DNA from: Endomicrobium sp.
GTDB lineage: Bacteria > Elusimicrobiota > Endomicrobiia > Endomicrobiales > Endomicrobiaceae
Length of the DNA: 13,456 nt
NCBI GenBank assembly: GCA_031264895.1
Contig: JAISDI010000031.1
Location: 1 to 13,456 of the forward strand
Direction of reading: 5' to 3'
Below the pieces are notes generated by a model. The model was not told where the DNA came from. It saw only the letters and a list, made by a program, of their open reading frames with translations, and made no database searches. How positions within the stretch are numbered: the stretch's first letter is position 1; the number at the start of each line of letters is the position of its first letter. The translations under genes and the position numbers were made by a program. Positions 8,028 to 13,456 of the stretch are shown piece after piece.

Positions 8028-8065
8028 AAAAAAGCCTCCGGAATCATAAATTCCAGAGGCTTTTT
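8028..8065 (+). terminator. Rho-independent terminator after rpoD
   Basis: GCCTC (8034-8038) pairs with GAGGC (8056-8060) and GGAAT (8040-8044) with ATTCC (8050-8054), with one mismatch between and a CATAA loop. It is preceded by an A-run (8028-8033) and followed by TTTTT (8061-8065), so the stem extends by A-T pairs. It lies 17 nt after the rpoD stop and marks the end of the operon. The flanking A- and T-runs could let it work in both directions. Confidence 0.9.
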
Positions 8066-8137
8066 GCCTTTGTTGCGGTAAATTTCGTTCCTTTAGTCTT
8101 TGACGTTTCGCCGTTTGTCGTGGCCGTAAAATTCCCA

Positions 8138-8180
8138 TCCTGTGGAGGGGTGGCAGCGCGAAGCGCTGACGGGGTGGTCA
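8138..8180. repeat. GGGGTGG-flanked palindromic repeat
   Basis: CAGCGC-GAA-GCGCTG (8154-8168) is a perfect 6-bp palindrome flanked by direct copies of GGGGTGG (8147-8153 and 8171-8177). This GC-rich block stands out in AT-rich DNA. Similar GGAGGGGTGGC...GGGGTGG blocks occur between genes in many bacteria; that statement is from memory. It abuts the IS remnant, which may have inserted in or beside it. Confidence 0.5.
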
Positions 8181-8200
8181 TTAGACCTCTTTCCAAACCA
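8181..8200. mobile_element. Possible left end of the IS5-type element
   Basis: TTA followed by GACCTCTTTCCAAACC lies about 30 bp before the transposase ATG, where the left terminal repeat of an IS5-family element would be expected; TNA-type targets are known for some subgroups of this family. No matching right end is visible in the window, so the terminal repeat cannot be confirmed. Confidence 0.25.
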
Positions 8201-8229
8201 AAAGGCAAAAAAAATGATAAACTAAGAGA

Positions 8230-8568
8230 ATGGAAAAAATAGAGAGAGTATTAAAATTAAAGGCAAAAGATTTTAGAAGGATGGTAGGAGTAAAGAAAGA
8301 GACGTATAAAGAGATGTTAAAAGTGGTAAAAAGAGGGTACAAGAAAAAAAGGAAAAGAGGAGGAAGAAAGAGTAAATTAGAGGTGGAAGAGATGTTGCTG
8401 ATGACGTTGGAATATTGGAGAGAATATAGGACATATTTTCATATAGGGATAAATTATGGAGTGAGTGAAAGTTGTGCATATAAGAAGATAAGGTTTGTAG
8501 AAGAAGAGTTAATAAAGAGTGAAAAGTTTAGATTAGGAGGAAAGAAAGAATTATTAGACTATACTTGA
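8230..8568 (+). pseudogene. Truncated IS5-family transposase (N-terminal helix-turn-helix part)
   Basis: The 112-residue frame starts MEKIERVLKL. It carries the basic KKKRKRGGRKSKL segment and the LLMTLEYWREYRTYFHIG...VSESCAYKKI helix-turn-helix, typical of the N-terminal domain ahead of DDE_Tnp_4 in IS5/IS1031-like transposases of about 250-280 residues. It stops after KKELLDYT, and the last codons and the TGA lie inside the terminal repeat of the next element (8559-8576). No continuation with DDE residues is seen after that element, so the gene is truncated rather than merely interrupted. Very high purine content and AGA/AGG/GTA-rich codons differ from the surrounding genes and fit a foreign element. 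It should be inactive. Confidence 0.75.
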
Positions 8569-8886
8569 CCCACAATTTTGTGAATAAACTCAGATATTCC
8601 GTTAGAACTAATAAAGAATAAAAGATTGAAAACACAATGAGTTATGCGAAATAAAAAAGGTCAAAAAAAGTATAGCGAAGAAAGGTAACAAATAGGCATT
8701 TCTAAAATATTGTTCGTCATGCCCGAAATTTGTAATCGGGCATTTTTACTAAAGAAGTTTTTGTTTTACGACGAACATGGATACCCGACAAAGACACTCG
8801 GGTATGACGACAAAGGAAAAAGATGTTTTTTAGAAAGCTCTAATAGAATTTTTGGGTTAAATGGTATTATTGTGGGTCAAGTATAG
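8559..8886. mobile_element. 328-bp MITE-like element with perfect 18-bp terminal inverted repeats
   Basis: CTATACTTGACCCACAAT at 8559-8576 is matched exactly, inverted, at 8869-8886. The 328-bp segment has no credible gene; inside are two hairpins (8720-8742 and 8781-8805) and a repeat shared with 13249-13456. The ends start CTATA and finish TATAG, so a TA duplication is possible but cannot be separated from the repeat itself. It looks like a non-autonomous element or internally deleted IS, moved by a transposase encoded elsewhere. Its left end truncates the IS5-type transposase. Confidence 0.65.
8647..8855 (+). repeat. ~209-bp dispersed repeat with two hairpins, copy 1 (inside the 328-bp element)
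   Basis: This segment is repeated in inverted orientation at 13249-13456, including a 65-bp perfect match (8711-8775 versus 13328-13392). It holds two palindromes: TGCCCGA/TCGGGCA (8720-8726 and 8736-8742) and ATACCCGA/TCGGGTAT (8781-8788 and 8798-8805). No open frame of note runs through it. The similarity stops about 14 bp before the right terminal repeat of the surrounding element. Confidence 0.85.
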
Positions 8887-9115
8887 CTTTAAAAAGTGGG
8901 AATTAACGGCAACGACAAAATGGATTTCTACTTTTGTAGGATAACTTGACTGCTTTTTTTCATGCGTTTGTCGTAACAGACATATGAACTAATGGGACAA
9001 TGTTAAGCTGTTTTGCTATAGAAAAAGAAATAATGCATTGTGTCATTAGTCTCACTTCCTTAAACAGTCTTTGACTGTCAGTATATCGTTGTCGTTGTCA
9101 TTGCCTTTGTCGTTA
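8887..9115. other. Gene-free spacer with an imperfect inverted repeat
   Basis: No gene is supported here. ACTAATGGGACAATG (8988-9002) and CATTGTGTCATTAGT (9036-9050) form an inverted repeat with two mismatches around a 33-nt loop. GTCGTTGTC-type low-complexity repeats follow at about 9086-9113. No clear sigma70 promoter for the flavoprotein gene stands out, although one is expected in this stretch. Confidence 0.4.
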
Positions 9116-9142
9116 ATTACTAACTACTCATTACTAACTACT
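9116..9142. repeat. Tandem 13-mer repeat upstream of the flavoprotein gene
   Basis: ATTACTAACTACT occurs at 9116-9128 and again at 9130-9142, followed by a partial AATTAT. It lies 25 bp ahead of the flavoprotein start, within the likely 5' leader or promoter. It has only two full units and no spacers of CRISPR type. Confidence 0.7.
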
Positions 9143-9166
9143 AATTATCTTTAAATGGGGGATGAA

Positions 9167-9790
9167 ATGAAAGTATTGCTTATAAACGGAAGTCCAAGAG
9201 AAAAGGGCTGTACATACACTGCTCTTGCGGAAGTAACAAAAACGCTCAATGAAGAAGGAATAGAAACAGAGATTTTTCACATAGGAAATAAAGCCGTACA
9301 AGGCTGCACGGCATGTAGAAAATGTGCCGCCGGGTCGAGGCGGTGCGTTTTCAATGACGGCGTAAACGAAATACTTAAAAACGCTGCGGAAATTGACGGG
9401 CTTATCGTCGGTTCTCCCGTACATTATGCTTCTGCAACCGGAGCAATAAGCGCTTTTCTGGACAGAATGTTTTACGCCAGCGCAGGAGCTTTCGCATACA
9501 AGCCCGGCGCTTCGGTAGTATGTGCAAGACGCGCCGGAACTACTGCCGCTTTAGACCAACTGAACAAATATTTTGCCATAGCCGAAATGCCTGTGGTCTC
9601 TTCGCAGTATTGGAACATGGTACACGGAGCTGTTGCGGAAGACGTTTTAAAAGATTTGGAAGGAATGCAGGTAATGCGCGTTTTGGGAAGAAATATGGCA
9701 TGGATGTTAAAATGCTTTGAAACCGGCAAAAAAGCCGGAATACAAACGCCAAAACCGGAACCCAAACGCGAACGCACGAATTTCATATAA
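9167..9790 (+). CDS. NAD(P)H-dependent FMN reductase / iron-sulfur flavoprotein family
   Basis: A 207-residue flavodoxin-fold protein. The opening MKVLLINGSPREKGCTYT is the FMN phosphate-binding loop of this family, and GSPVHYASATG (about 82-92) is the second flavin-binding loop. Between them, C47, C50, C53 and C60 (CX2CX2CX6C) match the compact cysteine motif that holds a [4Fe-4S] cluster in archaeal-type iron-sulfur flavoproteins, so it may carry both FMN and a cluster. The likely role is cytosolic electron transfer from NAD(P)H or ferredoxin; the substrate is unknown. I prefer the ATG at 9167 to an in-frame ATG at 9155 because GGGGGA (9157-9162) then becomes the ribosome binding site. It stands alone, convergent with the response regulator gene. 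Confidence 0.88.
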   Translation: MKVLLINGSPREKGCTYTALAEVTKTLNEEGIETEIFHIGNKAVQGCTACRKCAAGSRRCVFNDGVNEILKNAAEIDGLIVGSPVHYASATGAISAFLDRMFYASAGAFAYKPGASVVCARRAGTTAALDQLNKYFAIAEMPVVSSQYWNMVHGAVAEDVLKDLEGMQVMRVLGRNMAWMLKCFETGKKAGIQTPKPEPKRERTNFI

Positions 9791-9913
9791 AAATAATTGG
9801 CGTTCTCTAAAAACCTAAAAAAATTCAAATTAAAAGATTCGTCATCAACCCACTTGAATTTTCTGCCACCCATGCCGTTATTGCGAACTTATAAAATTCT
9901 GTAATTCCTCTGT

Positions 9914-9937
9914 AGCCTGCCCCCGAGGGCAGCTAGA
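9914..9937 (-). terminator. Hairpin at the 3' end of the two-component operon
   Basis: On the minus strand, CTGCCC-TCGG-GGGCAG forms a 6-bp GC stem that starts within the response regulator stop codon (TAG) and extends by TAG/CTA pairing with one bulge. No U-run follows, so it is at best a weak intrinsic terminator or a 3'-end stabilising structure. The rest of the 9791-9932 convergent spacer shows nothing notable. Confidence 0.4.
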
Positions 9938-10973
9938 AAAGTTTTTGCAGGACTATTTTTTTTACTATTTCTTCCACTTGTCTTTTGGGCATGGCGAAAG
10001 CGGTTTTTATGAAAAAGTCCGGGGTCAAATCTTTGAGCTTGCATATTTTGGTGTACTTGTTGGCGTTTGAAGTTTTTATTTCCGAAATGTCGGTGCTGTC
10101 TGTAAAAACTATGAAACTTTGTATGAACGGCCTGTATACTTCTTCGTGTTTCGGATAGCCTTCTTCTTTTAAAATTTTTTCCATTCTTTTGCTTACCTGT
10201 TTAAACTGGTTTTCGGACTGTTCGAAAAGGTTTCTTCTTTTTGTGGACACTTTTTCGATCCCGTTTACGACAATTTTCATCGGCTCGTTTATGCTGCCGT
10301 ACACTTTGGCGTTCGGAAAATATTTTGTCTCAAAAACCATTATCGCAAACGGAAGCGGAACGTTTGTAAAAGCTATGGCGTCTATCTCCTGTCCGTTTAT
10401 GACTATATTAGATTTAGGTTCATATGGCGCTCCGAGAAAAATTTTTGTCATGGTTTGAAGTTTTGTTTTTACTTCGTCTTCAAAAAGTCTTCCCGCTCCT
10501 TTTTCATCTTCAGATGACAATATTTCTGTCAAAAGCGTATTTTCGGATTGAAGCTGTTTAAGTTTTTTTGTATTGTCGTCTTTTGAATTTAAAGCTTTCT
10601 TGACTTTTATGACAAGTTCCGTTTCCGTTACGGGCTTTGACATGAAATCTATTATATACTCTCCGGCAGAATCCGTAACGGCCTGTCCGTAAGTTTTCTC
10701 CATAGCGCTCAGAAGAATGACCGGAAGCGTCGGCGCATATTTTTTGATGTCGGGCAAAATATCAAGGCCCGTTTCACCCAGCCCGAAATGTATGTCTAAA
10801 ATAAGAAGATCCAACTTCTGAGGATTGTTTAAAAGATACCTTTTTATTTCAACCGTGTTTGAAAATTGAAATATTTCCGTATCTTTAAAGTGTTTGCGTA
10901 TGGTTCTTTCCAAAGAAGCGCGCACGCCTGCATCGTCGTCGGTCAAAGCTATAAACTTTTTTTCGTCCGCCAT
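9933..10973 (-). CDS. Response regulator with NERD-like (nuclease-related) output domain
   Basis: A 346-residue protein. Residues 1-128 are a complete receiver domain: acidic pair D13/D14 (in TDDDA), phospho-acceptor D60 (LLILDIHF), S89 (ILLSA) and K113 (MSKP). A short coiled coil (about 132-152) links it to a domain with NERD character: GRLFEDEV with E165, then D198 (GQEIDAIAF), then E215-T-K217 (MVFETKYF), the D...ExK pattern of PD-(D/E)xK nucleases. The C-terminal part contains FIQSFIVFTDS, like the late strand of NERD domains. There is no DNA-binding helix-turn-helix. I chose the ATG at 10973 over an in-frame TTG at 10988 because GGGAGG (10978-10983) lies 4 nt upstream. It follows the kinase gene by 65 nt and is presumably its partner. 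The receiver call is near certain; the NERD call is from motif reading only. Confidence 0.8.
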   Translation of the reverse strand: MADEKKFIALTDDDAGVRASLERTIRKHFKDTEIFQFSNTVEIKRYLLNNPQKLDLLILDIHFGLGETGLDILPDIKKYAPTLPVILLSAMEKTYGQAVTDSAGEYIIDFMSKPVTETELVIKVKKALNSKDDNTKKLKQLQSENTLLTEILSSEDEKGAGRLFEDEVKTKLQTMTKIFLGAPYEPKSNIVINGQEIDAIAFTNVPLPFAIMVFETKYFPNAKVYGSINEPMKIVVNGIEKVSTKRRNLFEQSENQFKQVSKRMEKILKEEGYPKHEEVYRPFIQSFIVFTDSTDISEIKTSNANKYTKICKLKDLTPDFFIKTAFAMPKRQVEEIVKKIVLQKLF

Positions 10974-10977
10974 ATTT

Positions 10978-10983
10978 CCTCCC
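10978..10983 (-). promoter_or_regulatory. Shine-Dalgarno that fixes the response regulator start
   Basis: The minus strand reads GGGAGG, four bases before the ATG at 10973. An upstream TTG in the same frame (10988) would place this motif inside the coding region, so the ATG is the more likely start. Confidence 0.8.
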
Positions 10984-11038
10984 GTCAAGCAAAGTTTGTT
11001 TTATTGATTATCGACAGTACTGCCTGAAAAATCTTTTA

Positions 11039-13057
11039 TCACTTGCCGTGCGTAATCGCATAAACGGGTATGTGTATTTCGGTTTCCAATCCGTTTTCCC
11101 CGGCAATCCTTATATTTCGCGCCGTAACGTATCCGTCGAGAATTTTTATAAAATTTTTGGTTATCATCGTCCCTTCGCCCATTCTGTTTCCTTTTGAACT
11201 TTCTATTGAAATTTTATAGATTTTCGAAAGTTTATCTTTCGAAAGGCCGCCGGCATTATCGTACACAGCAACGCAAAGGCGCCCGTCGGCAACGGAAAAT
11301 TTTATGCCCAAAACAGCCTTAAAATCCGGTATCAGTACTTTTTTCTGCAAAGCGTAAACGGAATTGTCCAAAATATTGTTGAAAGCCGTAAAAAACAGTT
11401 TATTTATTCTGCAATATTTTTTGTCCGTATCGGACATGTGTTCATATTCGAAATTTATGTACGAAGACGTTTTCTGTTTGAGCGCGTCTATAATGTTTGT
11501 AATGGTTTCCATTATTTCTTCCAGAGAATATTCGCCAAGCCTGCCGCTTGTAATTTCTTCCACGTAAGAACGCATGGCTTTCTGGCTTTCCAGTATGGAA
11601 TTGCTGTACGGTTTTACGACATTGTCGTAGATTTCCACTAAAAGTTCGTCCATGCCGGTTTTAGATTTTTCAAGCTGGTTTACCAAATCGTGTCTGGCGC
11701 TTCTTAAAAATGCCACGGTATTGTCTGACCAGCTTAACTCAAGAACCTGCAACCGCTGTCTTTGCGCGTCAAAAGATTCCGAAATCTGTTCCACGGTTTG
11801 CTTTTTGATCAGTTCGTCGCTAAGAGTGAGAGTTTCGGTAACCCTGTTATTTCTGCGGTCAATAAGTATAAATATTATCAGCATGATAAAAAGCCATACC
11901 AGCGTTTCCGGGCTTGCTTTGCCGCTCGAAAAAGTTTTGTAATATCTTACGGGGGTAACTCCGGTAATCGTTACGAGAATATACATATATATAACCGCCA
12001 GCGCAGCGGAAAAACAAAAAACGTCGGCAAGAAAATATTTTATTCCTACATCCATATTTTTAATATAAAAATTATCTTTTATGTTCGGGTCAATGCCGGC
12101 AAACGCCGAATCTTCGTCTTCTTGGAAAAATATTTTTAGCACTATAAAAACCGCGATAACCGCCAAAGGCAGCATGATCATTTCAAGGAAAACATAATCT
12201 CTGAGCGAATAAATAGAAATATTTTCAATAACGCCCGTAAAAATTTTCAGTGAAATTGCTTTAATTTTAAAAAGATACGTTATTGCCAGCACGAGAAATA
12301 TCAATATTTCCGTCCCGCCGAAATTTTTAAGCATTATCGAATGCCATGTCAGTTTTTTTTCTTCGATTTTTTCATGATAAGCAAGTGTCAGCGTTTTTAT
12401 ATTGAATTTAAATATCGTAAGACATATAGCGATCCCGAAAAAAGCCGTAAGAACTTTGTCCGGTATTTCGATGAAAGTTTCCGCGACATAATTCGTAAAA
12501 AGTCCAAGTCTTCCCGTGTCTATCACGCCGAAAACTTCCCTGAACAGCTGCGCAAAATAAATCGAGTACGGCCTGTCAAAAGAAAAGTCCCGAAAGATAA
12601 AGCTTCTGACGACTGAAGAAAACAGCGCGGTCAAGAGGCCTCCTCCTATTCCGGCAAACAGGATAAATTTTACCGCTGACATCAAATTGGTTTTAAGATT
12701 GGTTTTCAAACTGTAATTGGCGGTTTTTAAAATTTCAAGGTTTCCGCTTTCGCTTAAAAAACCCCAGTAAAAAGCGCCGGTGATATTTACGACCGCAAGA
12801 TAAATAAAATGGGGAGAAGTGATATTTGAAAGAAGTATGGCCGTTGACAAAGCCACAAGCATGCCCCACGCGCTTCCCAAAACCATTGCCGCGACAAAAG
12901 TGCCAAGCATATCAAAATACAAAAATTTATAGCTGTTTTCATATACGAAAGTATGCCCGGCCCAGTTCAGCAGTATCGAAAACGCCGCAATAAGAAAAAA
13001 GTATTTCTTACTGTCAACGCTCCAGTAAATATCGGATAATATTTTGGGAATTTTCAT
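11039..13057 (-). CDS. Membrane sensor histidine kinase with S-component-like N-terminal domain
   Basis: A 672-residue protein. The N-terminal ~400 residues hold about nine hydrophobic segments (roughly 19-35, 46-80 as two, 83-100, 126-150, 200-217, 248-265, 286-311, 340-366, 385-400). The part FLYFDMLGTFVAAMVLGSAW resembles ECF-transporter S-component-like membrane modules. A helical region (about 405-500) contains H456 in RHDLVNQL, the HDxxNxL phospho-acceptor motif of the DcuS/CitA-type kinases. The HATPase domain has the N box (FNNILDNSVYAL, about 559-570), D600-N-A-G-G and G627-E-G-T. The kinase should sense a signal in or at the membrane and phosphorylate the adjacent receiver protein. 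No periplasmic PAS or Cache domain is evident. The ATG at 13057 lacks a Shine-Dalgarno, which fits the leaderless promoter described separately. Confidence 0.9.
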   Translation of the reverse strand: MKIPKILSDIYWSVDSKKYFFLIAAFSILLNWAGHTFVYENSYKFLYFDMLGTFVAAMVLGSAWGMLVALSTAILLSNITSPHFIYLAVVNITGAFYWGFLSESGNLEILKTANYSLKTNLKTNLMSAVKFILFAGIGGGLLTALFSSVVRSFIFRDFSFDRPYSIYFAQLFREVFGVIDTGRLGLFTNYVAETFIEIPDKVLTAFFGIAICLTIFKFNIKTLTLAYHEKIEEKKLTWHSIMLKNFGGTEILIFLVLAITYLFKIKAISLKIFTGVIENISIYSLRDYVFLEMIMLPLAVIAVFIVLKIFFQEDEDSAFAGIDPNIKDNFYIKNMDVGIKYFLADVFCFSAALAVIYMYILVTITGVTPVRYYKTFSSGKASPETLVWLFIMLIIFILIDRRNNRVTETLTLSDELIKKQTVEQISESFDAQRQRLQVLELSWSDNTVAFLRSARHDLVNQLEKSKTGMDELLVEIYDNVVKPYSNSILESQKAMRSYVEEITSGRLGEYSLEEIMETITNIIDALKQKTSSYINFEYEHMSDTDKKYCRINKLFFTAFNNILDNSVYALQKKVLIPDFKAVLGIKFSVADGRLCVAVYDNAGGLSKDKLSKIYKISIESSKGNRMGEGTMITKNFIKILDGYVTARNIRIAGENGLETEIHIPVYAITHGK

Positions 13058-13064
13058 AACATAT

Positions 13065-13093
13065 ATAATATTATTAATCAGTTTTATTTACAA
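13065..13093 (-). promoter_or_regulatory. Sigma70-type promoter for the kinase operon, predicted leaderless
   Basis: On the minus strand, TTGTAA (13093-13088), a 17-nt spacer and TATTAT (13070-13065) form a good promoter. A start 6-8 nt after the -10 falls at or within about two bases of the kinase ATG (13057), and no ribosome binding site is present, so a leaderless mRNA is predicted. The -35 is the tail of repeat copy B, exactly as in the HIT promoter with copy A. Confidence 0.6.
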
Positions 13094-13136
13094 GGCCTTT
13101 GCAGGCGCTTGCACGGCAGCTTTTGCAGGCGGCAAA
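13088..13136 (-). repeat. Short dispersed repeat, copy B (inverted relative to copy A)
   Basis: This is the inverted counterpart of 2774-2811. The outer blocks (13120-13136 and 13088-13107) match the copy A blocks perfectly, but the centre has about a dozen bases in place of one or two. It ends with the -35 hexamer of the kinase promoter. Confidence 0.75.
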
Positions 13137-13155
13137 AAGCGAAAAGGCAAAATGG

Positions 13156-13180
13156 ATTCCCGATAAAAACTTTCGGGAAT
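13156..13180. repeat. Palindromic ATTCCCGA/TCGGGAAT element
   Basis: ATTCCCGA (13156-13163) and TCGGGAAT (13173-13180) make a perfect 8-bp stem with a 9-nt loop, flanked by GG on the left and GAC on the right. It belongs to the same GTCAT-CCCGA...TCGGG-ATGG style as the hairpins in the 209-bp repeat. Palindromes of this form are common as dispersed intergenic repeats in bacteria. Confidence 0.6.
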
Positions 13181-13248
13181 GACAAACGAGTGAACTCATT
13201 TTTGTCGTCATGCCCGAAGTTCTCGGAAATGCTGTAATTCTTTTGAAG

Positions 13249-13456
13249 CCAAATATTCCATTAGAGATTTCTAAAAACCATTTTTTTCTTTGTCGTCATC
13301 CCCGAGTGTCTTTGTCGGGGATCCATTTTCGTCGTAAAACAAAAACTTCTTTAGTAAAAATGCCCGATTACAAATTTCGGGCATGACGAACAGTATTTTG
13401 AAAAAACCTATTTATTACCTTTCATTCCTATACTTTTTTTGACCTTTTTTATTTTG
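13249..13456 (-). repeat. ~209-bp dispersed repeat with two hairpins, copy 2 (runs to the window edge)
   Basis: Inverted copy of 8647-8855, with a 65-bp perfect stretch at 13328-13392. Its second hairpin reads ATCCCCGA/TCGGGGAT instead of ATACCCGA/TCGGGTAT, a compensatory base-pair change. The inner boundary at 13249 shows no trace of the 18-bp terminal repeat that surrounds copy 1. The outer boundary may lie beyond the window. Confidence 0.85.

Noticed and set aside
9116..9142. Possible CRISPR or iteron array
   Set aside because: There are only two 13-bp units one base apart, without spacers, cas genes or a replication initiator nearby.
8887..9150. C-terminal half of the transposase after the 328-bp element
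   Set aside because: No frame in this stretch shows DDE-type transposase residues or runs long enough to be the missing part.
9723..9738. CCGGC-AAAAAA-GCCGG hairpin as a terminator
   Set aside because: It lies inside the flavoprotein coding region and has no U-run after it.
9472..9873. 133-codon minus-strand open frame
   Set aside because: It is antisense to the flavoprotein gene, whose flavin and cysteine motifs are clear.
10974..10988. TTG start for the response regulator
   Set aside because: The GGGAGG ribosome binding site would fall inside the coding region; the ATG at 10973 has ideal spacing to it.

Overview
The window looks like an AT-rich bacterial chromosome. The core genes (rpsU, dnaG, rpoD) are bacterial. 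Reading frames favour A/T-rich codons with many AGA and AAA codons, and intergenic DNA is full of dispersed palindromic repeats and IS debris. The gene set and protein style fit an Elusimicrobiota/Endomicrobium-like lineage, but this is an impression from protein character only; no marker here proves it.

Layout. 1-2555 (minus): the N-terminal ~850 residues of a large, membrane-anchored bacterial alpha-2-macroglobulin, cut by the window edge. 2556-2865: divergent intergenic region with a short repeat (copy A) that supplies the -35 of a good sigma70-type promoter. 2866-8010 (plus): a housekeeping cluster, HIT protein - rpsU - NIF3-like protein - dnaG - rpoD. This is the classical macromolecular synthesis operon with a NIF3 gene inserted between rpsU and dnaG; NIF3/dnaG are 2 nt apart and dnaG/rpoD overlap by 4 nt. 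A strong intrinsic terminator closes it at 8028-8065. 8066-9150: accessory debris made of a GGGGTGG palindromic repeat, a truncated IS5-type transposase gene, a 328-bp element with perfect 18-bp terminal inverted repeats that ends that gene, and small repeats. 9167-9790 (plus): an FMN reductase/iron-sulfur flavoprotein with a compact four-cysteine motif. 9933-13057 (minus): a two-gene signalling operon, a nine-or-so-pass membrane histidine kinase followed by a response regulator whose output domain looks like a NERD (nuclease-related, PD-(D/E)xK-type) domain rather than a DNA-binding domain. 13058-13456: the kinase promoter, repeat copy B, and a second inverted copy of the ~209-bp repeat found inside the 328-bp element.

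How the pieces work together. The central operon couples translation (S21), primer synthesis (DnaG) and the housekeeping sigma factor (RpoD). The most novel-looking unit is the kinase/receiver-NERD pair: a membrane signal would be relayed to a putative nuclease-like effector instead of a promoter. The kinase gene appears to be read from a promoter that would give a leaderless mRNA. The flavoprotein and the two-component genes are bracketed by long inverted repeats (8647-8855 and 13249-13456), so this ~4.4-kb block could in principle invert or have been moved as a unit.
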